The notes under the pieces were generated by a model. That model saw nothing but the letters and a program-made list of their open reading frames with translations, made no database searches and had not been told where the DNA came from. Shown here one piece after another: positions 18,816 to 29,271 of a stretch of DNA of 64,000 nt (position 1 is the stretch's first letter; every line of letters starts with the position of its first letter). The position numbers were made by a program, and so were the translations under genes. Source of the stretch: Paraburkholderia sp. BL23I1N1 (GTDB lineage: Bacteria; Pseudomonadota; Gammaproteobacteria; Burkholderiales; Burkholderiaceae); NCBI RefSeq assembly GCF_003610295.1, contig NZ_RAPV01000002.1, positions 1,054,001 through 1,118,000 on the forward strand, in the 5' to 3' direction.

Positions 18816-19018
18816 CCCAGCAATCCAGTAGCAGCCGGCAGTCGCTCCCGCTCACCGCTGGCTGCGGCACTCCATGCAGCAAATGATGCGCGACCGCGCG
18901 CGGCTTGCCAATTGGCCGAATGGCCAGGGGTCCCTGGCGGACCTCGCAACGGACCGCGCCGCTATAATGAATTCCACCTGAACCGACTCTCCGCCCCAAG
19001 CGGTTATCTCTGTTGCCT

Positions 19019-20089
19019 ATGCGCTTCGACCTCGAGCGGCCTTCACAGAACGCCACGTCACACCGTGTCGCCGTGCTGCTGATCAATCTCGGCACGCCCG
19101 ACGCGCCGACGCCGCGCGCGGTCCGTCGCTATCTTGCGCAGTTCTTGTCCGATCCCCGCGTGGTCGAAATTCCGGCGCTGCTCTGGCAGGTGATGCTGCA
19201 GGTGCTGATTTTGCCGTTCCGCAGCCGTGCGTCGGCGAAGAAATACGCGGCTGTGTGGATGCCGGAAGGCTCGCCGCTGCGAGTCTTCACGGCGAAGCAG
19301 GTAGAAGGTTTGCGCCATCTGCTGCAATTGAACGACTATACGGTGCTGGTTGACTATGCCATGCGCTATGGCACGCCCGGCATTCCGGCCATGCTGAACC
19401 AGCTCAAGCTGGCGGGCGCCGAGCGGGTGTTGCTGGTGCCCATGTATCCGCAATACTCGTCGTCGACCACGGCCACGGCCTTCGACGACGCCTTTTCGGC
19501 TCTCCGGCGCATGCGCAATCAGCCGGAAATCCGCACAGTGCGGCAGTACGCCGATCATCCGGCGTATATCGCCGCGCTTGCCGCTCAGGTGCATCACTAC
19601 TGGCATCAGCACGGCCGGCCGGATTTCGCGGCAGGGGACAAGCTGGTGCTGAGTTTTCACGGCGTACCCAAGCGCACGATGGATCTCGGCGATCCGTACC
19701 ACGAGCAATGTCAGCAGACCGGCGCATTGTTGATGCAGGCGCTGGGATTGACGCAGGTGGAATGCCGCATGACGTTTCAGTCCCGGTTCGGCAAGGCCGA
19801 ATGGCTGCAGCCATACACCGCCCCCACGCTGAAGGAATTGGGCTCGGCGGGCGTGCGGCGTGCCGACGTGTTCTGTCCGGGCTTTACCGCCGATTGCCTT
19901 GAAACGATTGAAGAAATTGGCATGGAAGTCCGCGACGAGTTCCTGCATGCGGGTGGCAAAGAGTTTCATCGGATTCCCTGCGTGAACGCCTCGCAGCCGT
20001 GGATCGCCGCGCTGGGCGAAATCGTCGCTCAGAATCTGCAGGGCTGGCCCGTGCAGGCGGTGCCGGTGCCGTACACGACTGGGGCGTAA
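19019..20089 (+). CDS. hemH: Ferrochelatase
   Basis: A 356-residue enzyme that inserts Fe2+ into protoporphyrin IX in the last step of haem synthesis. It carries INLGTPDAP at the N-terminus, [18 protein letters not shown], the catalytic-histidine segment LSFHGVPKR and, near the C-terminus, [16 protein letters not shown]. Start 19019 (MRFDLERP) is preferred over an in-frame TTG two codons upstream. A clear -10 TATAAT lies at 18963-18968, but no good -35 is visible. The Hsp15-like gene follows after 8 bp. Confidence 0.95.
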   Translation: MRFDLERPSQNATSHRVAVLLINLGTPDAPTPRAVRRYLAQFLSDPRVVEIPALLWQVMLQVLILPFRSRASAKKYAAVWMPEGSPLRVFTAKQVEGLRHLLQLNDYTVLVDYAMRYGTPGIPAMLNQLKLAGAERVLLVPMYPQYSSSTTATAFDDAFSALRRMRNQPEIRTVRQYADHPAYIAALAAQVHHYWHQHGRPDFAAGDKLVLSFHGVPKRTMDLGDPYHEQCQQTGALLMQALGLTQVECRMTFQSRFGKAEWLQPYTAPTLKELGSAGVRRADVFCPGFTADCLETIEEIGMEVRDEFLHAGGKEFHRIPCVNASQPWIAALGEIVAQNLQGWPVQAVPVPYTTGA

Positions 20090-20097
20090 GCAGGCTC

Positions 20098-20476
<379 letters not shown>

Positions 20477-20505
<29 letters not shown>

Positions 20506-20638
20506 ACAATTGTTCCATCGTCGCATGCACACCGCCGTACTCGGTGGTGTGATCGTTGACGGCCCCGGACATGCAGATGGTCGTGGTGCCCGCGATCAGT
20601 ACCAATGCGACCACTGATATTGCAAAGGTCAGTTTCAC
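20477..20638 (-). CDS. Small hydrophobic-N-terminus protein (53 aa), unknown
   Basis: This ORF has a GTG start preceded four bases upstream by AAGGGGAG, a strong ribosome site. The product begins VKLTFAISVVALVLIAGTTT, a short basic start and hydrophobic helix that looks like a signal peptide or membrane anchor. A Cys occurs at residue 22, followed by SGAVNDHTTEYGG, and the protein ends at residue 53. It resembles other tiny exported proteins of this group, but no family is recognised. It overlaps the 3' end of the Hsp15-like gene. Confidence 0.45.
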
Positions 20639-20866
20639 GGTGCTCCCCTTGGGAAGATTCAGAATGAAAACGGGCGAATCAGGTGGAATTGAAAAATGTC
20701 GGTAAGGTTTACGTTAGATTAGGGTTAACGCGTCTTTTCCGATGCTTTATTGGAGGATAGGCCACTTGTGGAGCGCACTCAATCTCAATCTGATTGCGAC
20801 GCAATAATGGTTGTAACCGGGCATTTCTGTCACGCGCGCTCGGCGCGAAAAGTTCCGCGAGAGGCG

Positions 20867-20894
20867 CTTGAAATGGGTCTTTCCGGCCCCATCT
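20867..20894 (+). promoter_or_regulatory. Sigma-32 heat-shock promoter of grpE
   Basis: CTTGAA (20867-20872), a 14-bp spacer and CCCCATCT (20887-20894) match the RpoH consensus almost perfectly. The predicted transcript starts about 125 bp before the grpE start codon. The 20639-21028 gap contains no other gene that can be supported. Confidence 0.85.
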
Positions 20895-21028
20895 CCCGTT
20901 TCGATCCGCGCTGACGCGTCAGGTTGTGCGCCAGGTTGTCTGTCGCAATTTTGCAACGCACAAATGGCGCTAGCTTAGACGCGTTGCCGCCACCGTTAGC
21001 TTTAACTTTTTTTACGACTTTCAGCGAC

Positions 21029-21613
21029 ATGGAAAACACGCAAGAGAACCCGACGAGCCAGAATCCCACGCCCGCCGACGAAACCGCGCGCCAGGCCGCC
21101 GAGGCCGCGGCGCCCCAGCAGGAAGCGGCGGCAAACGCTGCTCCTGAAGCACCGGCAAGCGGTGCTGAAACTGCATTGGCCGAAGCGGAGGCGAAGATCG
21201 CCGACCTGCAGGAGAGCTTCCTGCGGGCGAAGGCTGAGACTGAGAACGTGCGCCGCCGCGCCCAGGAAGATGTCGCCAAGGCCCACAAATTCGCGATCGA
21301 AAGCTTCGCTGAGCATTTGCTGCCGGTGGTCGACAGCCTCGAAGCGGCCGTTGCCCACTCGTCCGACGACCTGCAAAAGGTTCGTGAAGGCGTCGAACTC
21401 ACGCTGCGCCAGCTCTCCGGCGCGCTGGAGAAGGGCCGCGTCGTTGCGCTGAACCCGGTCGGCGAGAAGTTCGATCCGCACCGTCACCAGGCTATTTCGA
21501 TGGTGCCGGCCGACCAGGAGCCGAACACCGTTGTCGCCGTGCTGCAAAAAGGCTTCGTGATCGCCGACCGCGTGCTGCGTCCGGCCCTCGTGACCGTCGC
21601 GGCGCCGAAGTAA
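21029..21613 (+). CDS. grpE: Nucleotide exchange factor GrpE
   Basis: A 194-residue co-chaperone that releases ADP from DnaK. An acidic, Ala/Glu/Gln-rich N-terminus (about 1-50) leads into a long coiled coil ([32 protein letters not shown]) and then the beta domain with [29 protein letters not shown]. The start at MENTQENP is chosen; frames further upstream run into the leader. It is driven by the sigma-32 promoter upstream and stands apart from dnaK by 489 bp. Confidence 0.95.
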   Translation: MENTQENPTSQNPTPADETARQAAEAAAPQQEAAANAAPEAPASGAETALAEAEAKIADLQESFLRAKAETENVRRRAQEDVAKAHKFAIESFAEHLLPVVDSLEAAVAHSSDDLQKVREGVELTLRQLSGALEKGRVVALNPVGEKFDPHRHQAISMVPADQEPNTVVAVLQKGFVIADRVLRPALVTVAAPK

Positions 21614-21784
21614 GCATCGCGAGCCGCAGCACAAGCTCGCGTCGCACGCCGCGTCTCAAGCCGAATTTCAGCCGTTCCGCCTGACAGGCCCCGTGATGGC
21701 CAATATTCCCGTCGGCGCCACTGCGTTCGCCGTCTTCGGCATGCAGGAGTTCAGCGCCGGGTAATTCGGCGCCTGGCTGGCCGA

Positions 21785-21949
21785 ATGGTTTTTGATTCAC
21801 AGGGCAAGCGCCTCGGCCAGGCAACCGGCTGGCGCGTCTTTGGGCAATTCGAGCCGGCGTTCGCGGCCGCGCGAGACGAGATCCGGGCGGCCAATGTGGT
21901 CGGTAGCACGGCAAGTGGTGAAAAAAGCGGCAAAAGTTCGACCGATTGA
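21785..21949 (+). pseudogene. Possible remnant of a thioredoxin-like gene between grpE and dnaK
   Basis: In the 489-bp grpE-dnaK gap a 54-codon frame starts MVFDSQGKRLGQATGWRV and continues FGQFEPAFAAARDEI, with host-like codon use. It reads like the C-terminal strand-strand-helix end of a thioredoxin-fold protein. No CxxC part is present and no good start exists. A second frame just upstream (21696-21764) ends in AFAVFGMQEFSAG and a stop. Together they may be a decayed gene. The family assignment is a guess; the coding-like composition is what can be seen. Confidence 0.3.
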
Positions 21950-21962
21950 AAAAAATTAAAGA

Positions 21963-22008
21963 CCGCATCGTAAAAGAGGTCTTGAAAACGATGCGGACGC
22001 ACTTATGT
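21963..22008 (+). promoter_or_regulatory. Inverted repeat and weak sigma-32-like promoter before dnaK
   Basis: Perfect 8-bp arms CCGCATCG (21963-21970) and CGATGCGG (21989-21996) enclose a CTTGAA (21981-21986). Fourteen bases later ACTTATGT (22001-22008) partly matches the sigma-32 -10. The -35 is perfect but the -10 is poor, so promoter activity is uncertain. The repeat could act as an operator or an RNA hairpin. Confidence 0.4.
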
Positions 22009-22102
22009 TGAGTGCAGGTAGGAATTGAGAGCGGATCGCCGTACCGCCAGATGGGCAAAAACGGCGATTCCCGCAGCGATCAAAGTCAGGAGATTAGTAA
22101 AA

Positions 22103-24061
22103 ATGGGCAAAATCATCGGCATCGACCTCGGTACGACCAACTCGTGCGTGGCGATCATGGAAGGCAATTCGGTCAAGGTGATCGAGAACTCGGAAGGTGC
22201 GCGCACCACGCCGTCGATCATCGCTTACATGGAAGACGGCGAAATTCTCGTCGGCGCGCCGGCTAAGCGTCAGTCGGTCACGAACCCGCGGAACACGCTG
22301 TACGCCGTCAAGCGCCTGATCGGCCGCCGCTTCGAAGAAAAAGAAGTGCAGAAAGACATCGGTCTGATGCCGTACAAGATCATGAAGGCCGACAACGGCG
22401 ACGCATGGATCGAAGTGCGCGACCAGAAGCTCGCACCGCCGCAAATCTCTGCGGAAACGCTGCGCAAGATGAAGAAGACCGCTGAAGATTACCTCGGCGA
22501 GCCGGTCACGGAAGCTGTGATTACGGTTCCCGCGTACTTCAACGACAGCCAGCGTCAGGCAACCAAAGACGCAGGCCGCATCGCCGGTCTGGAAGTGAAG
22601 CGGATCATCAACGAACCGACCGCAGCGGCATTGGCATTCGGTCTGGACAAGGCTGAAAAGGGTGACCGCAAGATCGCCGTGTTCGACCTGGGCGGCGGCA
22701 CCTTCGACATTTCGATCATCGAAATCGCCGATGTTGACGGTGAAATGCAGTTCGAAGTGCTGTCCACGAACGGCGACACGTTCCTCGGCGGTGAAGACTT
22801 CGACCAGCGCATCATCGATTACATCATCGGCGAGTTCAAGAAGGAGCAAGGCGTCGACCTGTCGAAAGACGTGCTCGCACTGCAACGCCTGAAGGAATCG
22901 GCTGAAAAGGCGAAGATCGAACTGTCGTCGAGCCAGCAAACCGAAATCAACCTGCCGTACATCACGGCCGACGCGTCGGGTCCGAAGCACTTGAACCTGA
23001 AAATCACGCGCGCCAAGCTGGAAGCGCTGGTTGAAGAGCTGATCGAACGCACCATCGAACCGTGCCGCACGGCGATCAAGGACGCAGGCGTGAAGGTCGG
23101 CGAGATCGACGACGTGATTCTGGTCGGCGGTATGACCCGTATGCCGAAGGTGCAGGACAAGGTTAAGGAATTCTTCGGCAAGGATCCGCGCCGTGACGTG
23201 AACCCGGACGAAGCCGTCGCCGTTGGCGCCGCGATTCAAGGCCAGGTTCTGTCGGGCGACCGCACGGACGTTCTGCTGCTCGACGTGACCCCGCTGTCGC
23301 TCGGCATCGAAACGCTCGGCGGCGTGATGACGAAGATGATCAACAAGAACACGACGATCCCGACCAAGCACGCACAGGTCTACTCGACGGCTGACGACAA
23401 TCAGGGCGCCGTGACGATCAAGGTGTTCCAGGGCGAACGCGAAATGGCAGCGGGCAACAAGCTGCTGGGCGAGTTCAACCTCGAAGGCATTCCGCCGGCA
23501 CCGCGCGGCACGCCGCAGATCGAAGTGAGCTTCGACATCGACGCGAACGGCATTCTGCACGTCGGCGCGAAAGACAAGGCGACCGGCAAGGAAAACCGCA
23601 TCACGATCAAGGCGAACTCGGGTCTGTCCGAAGCCGAAATCGAAAAGATGGTGAAGGACGCCGAAGCGAACGCGGAAGAAGATCACAAGCTGCGTGAGCT
23701 GGCTGATGCCCGCAACCAGGGCGACGCGCTGGTCCACAGCACGAAGAAGGCGCTCACCGAATACGGCGACAAGCTCGACGCCGGCGAGAAGGAAACGATC
23801 GAAACCGCGCTGAAGGACCTCGAAGACACGCTGAAGAGCGGTTCGAGCGACAAGGCCGCGATCGAAGCCAAGATCGAAGTGGTGGCGACCGCCTCGCAGA
23901 AGATGGGCGAGAAGATGTACGCCGACATGCAGGCAGCGCAAGGTGCCGAAGCAGCGGCAGCGGCAGCGGGCGCGGCAGGTGCGGGCGCATCGGCGAACGG
24001 CGCGAGCCAGCCGCAAGACGACGTGGTTGACGCCGAGTTCAAGGAAGTCAAGAAAGACTAA
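22103..24061 (+). CDS. dnaK: Molecular chaperone DnaK (Hsp70)
   Basis: A 652-residue Hsp70. The ATPase domain begins [15 protein letters not shown] and contains [26 protein letters not shown] and [13 protein letters not shown]. The hydrophobic linker [13 protein letters not shown] precedes the substrate domain, and the tail ends [14 protein letters not shown]. An Ala/Gly-rich stretch sits before the tail. The start has AGGAG ten bases upstream, and longer frames add a leader not found in the family. It works with GrpE and DnaJ, which flank it. Confidence 0.97.
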   Translation: MGKIIGIDLGTTNSCVAIMEGNSVKVIENSEGARTTPSIIAYMEDGEILVGAPAKRQSVTNPRNTLYAVKRLIGRRFEEKEVQKDIGLMPYKIMKADNGDAWIEVRDQKLAPPQISAETLRKMKKTAEDYLGEPVTEAVITVPAYFNDSQRQATKDAGRIAGLEVKRIINEPTAAALAFGLDKAEKGDRKIAVFDLGGGTFDISIIEIADVDGEMQFEVLSTNGDTFLGGEDFDQRIIDYIIGEFKKEQGVDLSKDVLALQRLKESAEKAKIELSSSQQTEINLPYITADASGPKHLNLKITRAKLEALVEELIERTIEPCRTAIKDAGVKVGEIDDVILVGGMTRMPKVQDKVKEFFGKDPRRDVNPDEAVAVGAAIQGQVLSGDRTDVLLLDVTPLSLGIETLGGVMTKMINKNTTIPTKHAQVYSTADDNQGAVTIKVFQGEREMAAGNKLLGEFNLEGIPPAPRGTPQIEVSFDIDANGILHVGAKDKATGKENRITIKANSGLSEAEIEKMVKDAEANAEEDHKLRELADARNQGDALVHSTKKALTEYGDKLDAGEKETIETALKDLEDTLKSGSSDKAAIEAKIEVVATASQKMGEKMYADMQAAQGAEAAAAAAGAAGAGASANGASQPQDDVVDAEFKEVKKD

Positions 24062-24086
24062 AGCCAGGTCGCATTTCGACCGTAAA

Positions 24087-24110
24087 GCCGCACACAACTC
24101 TGTGTGCGGC
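24087..24110 (+). terminator. Strong hairpin between dnaK and dnaJ without a U-tract
   Basis: GCCGCACACA, the loop ACTC and TGTGTGCGGC form a 10-bp perfect stem 26 bp after the dnaK stop. There is no following T run, so it is probably not a full terminator. It may reduce read-through into dnaJ or protect the dnaK mRNA 3' end. Confidence 0.5.
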
Positions 24111-24328
24111 CCGGCTGCACTGGGGACTGCGTCCATTCGGGCAGCAGGAACGTGCAAGAGCGGTTATCACGCCTGGCGAGCCTTTGCGGCTCTCCGGGCA
24201 CATTTGTTTTATGGAGGGCGTTGTTTGAACCGCCTGAAAGCGGTGTGAACAACGGCCGGACGAGTCGCAAGACTCCAGCATTCAAGAGGAGCCACCGCGT
24301 CGCATTGCGCGAGTGGCGTTGAACCGAT

Positions 24329-25468
24329 ATGGCGAAACGGGATTACTACGAGGTTCTGGGCGTCGCAAAGAACGCGAGCGACGACGAAATCAAGAAGGCT
24401 TATCGCAAGCTTGCGATGAAGCACCACCCCGACCGCAATCCGGGCAACAAGGATGCGGAAGAGCATTTCAAAGAGGTGAAGGAAGCCTATGAAATGCTGT
24501 CGGACTCGCAAAAGCGTGCTGCGTACGATCAGTACGGCCACGCGGGCGTCGATCCGAACATGGGCGGAGCCGGTGCGCAAGGCTTCGGCGGTTTTGCCGA
24601 TGCGTTCGGCGATATTTTCGGCGACATCTTCGGCCAGGCGGCCGGCGGTGCCGCACGCGGCGGCGGCCGTGCAGGCCCGCAGGTGTATCGCGGCGCCGAC
24701 CTGCGCTACAGCATGGAAATCACGCTGGAACAGGCCGCGCACGGCTACGACACGCAGATTCGCGTGCCGAGCTGGGTGTCGTGCGAAATCTGTCACGGTT
24801 CGGGCGCGAAGCCCGGCACCAAGCCGGAAACTTGCCCGACCTGTAGCGGCTCGGGTTCGGTGCGGATGTCGCAGGGCTTCTTCAGCATCCAGCAGACCTG
24901 CCCGAAGTGCCACGGCACGGGCACCTATATCCCCGATCCGTGCGGCCACTGCCACGGCGCGGGCAAGGTGAAGGAAACCAAGACGCTGGAAGTGAAAATC
25001 CCGGCAGGTATCGACGACGGCATGCGTATCCGCTCGGCCGGCAACGGTGAGCCGGGTATCAACGGCGGTCCGTCGGGCGATCTGTACGTCGAGATTCACA
25101 TCAAGCAACACTCGGTGTTCGAGCGCGACGGCGACGACCTGCATTGCCAGATGCCGATTCCGTTCACCACGGCGGCGCTCGGCGGCGAAATCGAAGTGCC
25201 GACCCTCGCGGGCCGCGCGAGCTTCACGGTGCCGGAAGGCACGCAGTCGGGCAAGACCTTCCGTCTGCGTGGCAAGGGTATCAAGGGGCTGCGTTCGAGC
25301 ATTGCCGGCGATCTGTACGTGCACGTGCAAGTCGAAACGCCTGTCAAGCTCACCGAGCCGCAGCGCGAGTTGCTTCAACAATTCGAGAAGGCACTTGTAG
25401 AGGGCGGCGCGCGGCACAGCCCGCAGAGCAAGAGCTGGTTCGATCGGGTGAAGAGCTTCTTCGATTAA
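24329..25468 (+). CDS. dnaJ: Chaperone DnaJ (Hsp40)
   Basis: A 379-residue type I Hsp40. The J domain (1-70) has MKHHPDRN. The Gly/Phe region contains [18 protein letters not shown]. Four zinc-finger repeats follow: [24 protein letters not shown] and CGHCHGAG. The C-terminal substrate-binding domains are complete. It stimulates the DnaK ATPase and delivers substrates. It lies 267 bp after dnaK on the same strand. Confidence 0.97.
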   Translation: MAKRDYYEVLGVAKNASDDEIKKAYRKLAMKHHPDRNPGNKDAEEHFKEVKEAYEMLSDSQKRAAYDQYGHAGVDPNMGGAGAQGFGGFADAFGDIFGDIFGQAAGGAARGGGRAGPQVYRGADLRYSMEITLEQAAHGYDTQIRVPSWVSCEICHGSGAKPGTKPETCPTCSGSGSVRMSQGFFSIQQTCPKCHGTGTYIPDPCGHCHGAGKVKETKTLEVKIPAGIDDGMRIRSAGNGEPGINGGPSGDLYVEIHIKQHSVFERDGDDLHCQMPIPFTTAALGGEIEVPTLAGRASFTVPEGTQSGKTFRLRGKGIKGLRSSIAGDLYVHVQVETPVKLTEPQRELLQQFEKALVEGGARHSPQSKSWFDRVKSFFD

Positions 25469-25492
25469 TCGCGGTTTGATTTGGCGGTAAGC

Positions 25493-27382
25493 ATGAGGGC
25501 AGATGAGCGCGACGCAGTGTTCGCGTTGCTCGACGATTGCGACGCGACGGCGGCGCGCCGTTCGAGTCGTCTGTACATGGGTTTTGTGCATGAACGGGTT
25601 TGCGCGGACGCCGCGCAGCTTGAAGTCGTGTGCGAGACCGTGGCCGCGGATACGCGGCGTGGTCTGCATGCCGTCGTGCTTGCTGACTACGAGTTTGGCC
25701 GGCGTCTTCTCGGCGGCGACCATTCTCACCGGGCATTGAAAGAAACGCAGCGTGGCGATGCCACGCTGCGTTTTTTATTGTTTGAACGTTGCGAGAAACT
25801 GTCGCGCGACGACGTCGATGCGTGGCTCGTGGGACGCGACGGTGGCGCGACCGAGGCGTCGGTGGCGGGCACGGCGAACGTGCGCGCGAGCGTCGATCCC
25901 AAGCAATTCAACGAAGCGATCGACGCGATCCATGCCGCTCTGCGCGCGGGCGATTCTTATCAGGTCAACTACACGTATCGACTTGGTTTCGATGTATTCG
26001 GCTCGCCGACCGCGCTTTATCGGCGCCTGCGGGTCCGTCAGCCGGTGCCGTACGGTGCGTTGATCGCGTTGCCGGGAGACGCGTGGGTCCTGTCGTGCTC
26101 GCCGGAGTTGTTCGTCGAGAAGGAGGGCCCCATGTTGCGCGCCCGGCCGATGAAAGGCACGGCGCCGCGATCAGCCGATCCCGTGGCCGATCGTCATGCG
26201 GCCGAATTCCTCGCAAACGACCCGAAGAATCGCGCCGAGAACGTGATGATCGTCGACCTGTTGCGCAACGATCTGTCGCGCGTGGCGCAGACGGGCTCGG
26301 TTCACGTGCCGGCGCTGTTTTCGGTCGAGCCGTATGCGTCGGTCTGGCAAATGACGTCGACGGTGCATTCGACGTTGCGCGCCGGCACGTCTTTCGCCGA
26401 GATCATGCGCGCGCTCTTTCCATGCGGCTCGATCACCGGTGCGCCCAAGCACCGCACAATGCAATTGATCGACGCGCTCGAAAGCACGCTGCGTGGACTC
26501 TACACGGGCGCAATCGGCTGGCTTGATGCACCCTCGACGGCCACCAGCGAAGACGGCTGCGGCGACTTCTGCCTGTCCGTTGCGATCCGTACGTTGACTT
26601 TAAGCCCGGCCGCGCAGCCGGGTGAGCTGCAAGGCAAGATGGGCGTTGGCGCAGGCATCGTGCTCGACAGCGTCGCCGCCGACGAATATGCGGAGTGCCA
26701 ATTGAAGGCCAGCTTTCTGACCGGCGCGGAGCCGGGTTTCGAGCTCTTCGAGACGATGTATGCGACGCAAGAAGCAGGCGTGCGCTATTTGTCGCGCCAT
26801 CTCGCACGACTCTCGGCGAGCGCCGCGACGCTGGGTTTCAAACTCGACAGCGAAAACGAAATTCGCGCGCAAATCGCGGAGAAATGTGCGGCCTTGCCGA
26901 CGCAAACCCCGCACCGTATGCGCCTCGCATTGAGCAAAAACGGCGCGGTGCAAATAGCAGCCGCAGTGCTGGCGCCGCTGGCCGGCGAGACCGTCGGAGT
27001 GCTGCTCGGGCCGGACCACGCGTTCCCCGCGATGCAGGCCGATGATCCGCTGCTGCTGCACAAAACCACACGCCGCACCGAATTCGATCGCGGCTGGCGC
27101 GAAGCGGAAGCGAAGGGTGCTTTCGACACGCTGTTTTTTAATGAACGCGGCGAGTTGACCGAAGGCGGCCGGTCGAATGTGTTTGTGAAGCTGGAAGGGC
27201 GGTGGTGGACGCCACCATTAACGTCAGGCGTACTGCCCGGGATCATGCGGGGTGTGCTGCTTGAGGATCCCGATCGTCACGCGGCTGAACGCGTGCTGAA
27301 TCGAGTCGATGTGCTAAATGCCGAAGCGCTTCTGGTGTGCAACGCACTGCGAGGGGCGATACAGGCGCACGTGCTGGGCTAG
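25493..27382 (+). CDS. pabB: Aminodeoxychorismate synthase component I fused to aminodeoxychorismate lyase-like domain
   Basis: A 629-residue fusion. Residues about 95-415 form the chorismate-binding domain, with DSYQVNYTYRL, RPMKGTAPR, NRAENVMIVDLLRNDLSRV, PCGSITGAPK and GVGAGIVLDS. Residues about 425-629 form a class IV aminotransferase-like PabC domain, with LFETM near its start and FNERGELTEGGRSNVFVK. The pair would convert chorismate to p-aminobenzoate for folate when partnered with a PabA glutaminase, which is not in this window. Start 25493 is an ATG; a TTG four codons upstream is also possible. It follows dnaJ by 24 bp. Confidence 0.92.
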   Translation: MRADERDAVFALLDDCDATAARRSSRLYMGFVHERVCADAAQLEVVCETVAADTRRGLHAVVLADYEFGRRLLGGDHSHRALKETQRGDATLRFLLFERCEKLSRDDVDAWLVGRDGGATEASVAGTANVRASVDPKQFNEAIDAIHAALRAGDSYQVNYTYRLGFDVFGSPTALYRRLRVRQPVPYGALIALPGDAWVLSCSPELFVEKEGPMLRARPMKGTAPRSADPVADRHAAEFLANDPKNRAENVMIVDLLRNDLSRVAQTGSVHVPALFSVEPYASVWQMTSTVHSTLRAGTSFAEIMRALFPCGSITGAPKHRTMQLIDALESTLRGLYTGAIGWLDAPSTATSEDGCGDFCLSVAIRTLTLSPAAQPGELQGKMGVGAGIVLDSVAADEYAECQLKASFLTGAEPGFELFETMYATQEAGVRYLSRHLARLSASAATLGFKLDSENEIRAQIAEKCAALPTQTPHRMRLALSKNGAVQIAAAVLAPLAGETVGVLLGPDHAFPAMQADDPLLLHKTTRRTEFDRGWREAEAKGAFDTLFFNERGELTEGGRSNVFVKLEGRWWTPPLTSGVLPGIMRGVLLEDPDRHAAERVLNRVDVLNAEALLVCNALRGAIQAHVLG

Positions 27383-27401
27383 GGTAGGGCCAATGCGCTG
27401 C

Positions 27402-27437
27402 GGGCTTTAGGGGCGTTAGGGGCGTTAGGGGCTTTAG
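27402..27437. repeat. Four 9-bp tandem units GGGCKTTAG
   Basis: GGGCTTTAG, GGGCGTTAG, GGGCGTTAG and GGGCTTTAG lie head to tail just after the pabB stop. They are a short slippage repeat in the 356-bp pabB-panB gap, which otherwise holds only the small ORF below. Confidence 0.65.
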
Positions 27438-27461
27438 GCGTTGCGTGCCGCAGCCAGCTGC

Positions 27462-27602
27462 TCAACTGTGGCGAACACGCAGCAGGCGGGCCACCCAGGC
27501 GAACAGGCGTGCGTGCAACGTGGATTCCCGCCCGTCATGCGGTGCGGTGGCGTGTTTGCGGATTCCCGCTACGTCGATCAGGCAAAAGGGGCTCATGGTC
27601 AT
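27462..27602 (-). CDS. Small hypothetical ORF (46 aa)
   Basis: A minus-strand frame of 46 codons begins MTMSPFCLIDVAGIRKH and ends in a basic segment, FAWVARLLRVRHS. GAAGAGAG lies directly upstream, best placed for the second ATG (MSPFC). Codon third positions are GC-rich like the neighbours, but the length is short and no family is recognised. Confidence 0.25.
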   Translation of the reverse strand: MTMSPFCLIDVAGIRKHATAPHDGRESTLHARLFAWVARLLRVRHS

Positions 27603-27738
27603 CTCTCTTCGGCAAGCGGCAGAGCCGCGTTAACAAGGTAGACGAAGATAGACGACCAGGTTTCAAGGTGATATCAGACGGGTCCCAAAACAGACGCGAA
27701 TGGGCCCATTTGATGTGATCCGCCAGCAGACCGGGTGC

Positions 27739-28554
27739 TTAAAACGTGTGCTCCGGCCCCGGAAACGAGCCGTCCTTCACCGCATGCACATACGCTTCCA
27801 CGGCGGCCTGGATGTTCGGCTGCCCCTGCAGGAAATCCTTCACAAAGCGCGGCCGCTTGCCGGGGAAAATCCCCAGCATGTCATGCAGCACGAGCACCTG
27901 ACCCGAGCACTCAACGCCCGCGCCGATGCCGATTGTCGGAATCCGCAATTGCTTCGTGACTTCACTTGCGAGCAGCGTTGGGATCGCTTCCATGACGATC
28001 AGTTGGGCGCCCGCATTCTGCACGGCGAGCGAGTCACGCAACAACTGGCTCGCGCCGGCCTCGGTCTTGCCCTGCACCTTGAAGCCGCCAAACGCATGCA
28101 CCGATTGCGGTGTGAGACCGACGTGCGCACACACCGGAATCGACCGTTCGACCAGAAAACGCACCGTATCCGCGAGCCACTCACCGCCCTCGAGCTTCAC
28201 CATCTGCGCGCCGGTGCGCATGAGTTCCACCGAGCTCCTGAAGGCGTCCTCCGGCGTGCCGTAGGTGCCGAACGGCAGGTCGGCGACCACCAGCGCCGAG
28301 GGCCGCGCCCGCGCGACGCTTGCCGTGTGATACGCGATCTCGGTAAGCGTTACCGGCAGCGTCGTAGTCTGGCCTTGCAGCACGTTGCCGAGCGAGTCAC
28401 CGATCAACAGCACGTCGACACCCGCGCGATCCAGCAGCGCGGCAAAGCTCGCGTCGTAACAGGTCAGCATGGCGATCCTTTCGCCGGCGTCGCGCATTGC
28501 CTGCAGTTTCGGCACGGTGATGGCGTTCCGGCTCGCTTCCTGCAAATAGGTCAT
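27739..28554 (-). CDS. panB: 3-methyl-2-oxobutanoate hydroxymethyltransferase
   Basis: A 271-residue PanB that makes ketopantoate from alpha-ketoisovalerate and methylene-tetrahydrofolate, the first step towards pantothenate and CoA. Motifs include [40 protein letters not shown] and [14 protein letters not shown]. It is the last gene of a minus-strand series with dgk, folK and pcnB and lies 36 bp after dgk. Having a folate-dependent enzyme next to folK is the common Burkholderia arrangement. Confidence 0.96.
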   Translation of the reverse strand: MTYLQEASRNAITVPKLQAMRDAGERIAMLTCYDASFAALLDRAGVDVLLIGDSLGNVLQGQTTTLPVTLTEIAYHTASVARARPSALVVADLPFGTYGTPEDAFRSSVELMRTGAQMVKLEGGEWLADTVRFLVERSIPVCAHVGLTPQSVHAFGGFKVQGKTEAGASQLLRDSLAVQNAGAQLIVMEAIPTLLASEVTKQLRIPTIGIGAGVECSGQVLVLHDMLGIFPGKRPRFVKDFLQGQPNIQAAVEAYVHAVKDGSFPGPEHTF

Positions 28555-28590
28555 GGGGAAAATCCGTTGGAAAAAGAGGAGGCGCGCCGC

Positions 28591-29271
28591 TTAAAGCGAC
28601 GTGCCTTTAACAAAGAATTCCTTGCGGCCACGCATGGTTTCGATGCGTTCGGCGAGTAGCGCAAGGTCCGCGTCCGAGTCGAGCGGATTCAGATGTTCGG
28701 CATTGACCGTCAGCACGGGCGTGCGGTCGTAATGATAGAAAAATTCGTTGTAGGCGTCGCAGAGCGCGTGCAGATATGCATCGGAAATCTGCAGTTCCAT
28801 TGGCACGGCGCGTTTCTGGATGCGTGCGAACAGCACTTCGGGACTGGCTTGCAGGTAGACCACGAAATCTGGCGCCGGCGCGCTCACGTCGATTCGCGCG
28901 GCGAGGGCGCGATACAGATGCCACTCGTCTTCCTGCAGGGTCAGACGCGCGAAGATGTCGTTCTTCTGCGTCATGAAATCGGCGATCAGCGGTGTGCCCG
29001 CCACGTGCGCGGCCGCCACGTCCTGGGCCTGCTGCGCGCGCTGCAAGGCGAAGTGCAATTGCGCGGGCAGCGCGTAACGCGCGGTGTCGCGATAAAAGCG
29101 CTCGAGAAAGGGATTGTCCTGTGGCCGCTCGAACAGTTCCTGCATCGACCAACGCTGAGCGAGCCGCCGCGCGAGCGATGTCTTGCCGACGCCGATTGGA
29201 CCTTCAATCGCAAGATAGCCGAAGGGCGGGCGCAGTTGCGGTGCGGTGACGGTGAGCGGTGGTGAATTCAT
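28591..29271 (-). CDS. Deoxynucleoside kinase
   Basis: A 226-residue P-loop kinase of the deoxyadenosine/deoxyguanosine kinase family. Walker A is IEGPIGVGKTSLA near residue 20. ERFYRDTARYALPAQLHFALQR and the lid-region arginines (ARIQKRAVPME) fit dNK enzymes, which phosphorylate salvaged deoxynucleosides. Its ATG overlaps the folK stop as ATGA, indicating translational coupling. Confidence 0.88.
   Translation of the reverse strand: MNSPPLTVTAPQLRPPFGYLAIEGPIGVGKTSLARRLAQRWSMQELFERPQDNPFLERFYRDTARYALPAQLHFALQRAQQAQDVAAAHVAGTPLIADFMTQKNDIFARLTLQEDEWHLYRALAARIDVSAPAPDFVVYLQASPEVLFARIQKRAVPMELQISDAYLHALCDAYNEFFYHYDRTPVLTVNAEHLNPLDSDADLALLAERIETMRGRKEFFVKGTSL

Noticed and set aside
18922..18937. 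GCCAGGG/CCCTGGC dyad upstream of hemH as a terminator of hrcA
   Set aside because: The loop is only two bases and no T run follows; it may be chance in GC-rich DNA.
22094..24157. A 687-codon minus-strand frame opposite dnaK
   Set aside because: It mirrors the strongly biased dnaK codons and shows no recognisable motif.
24209..25729. A 506-codon minus-strand frame opposite dnaJ
   Set aside because: Antisense shadow; Arg/His/Ala-rich with no family features.
27700..28659. A 319-codon plus-strand frame opposite panB
   Set aside because: panB on the other strand is unmistakable and the frame has no domain signature.
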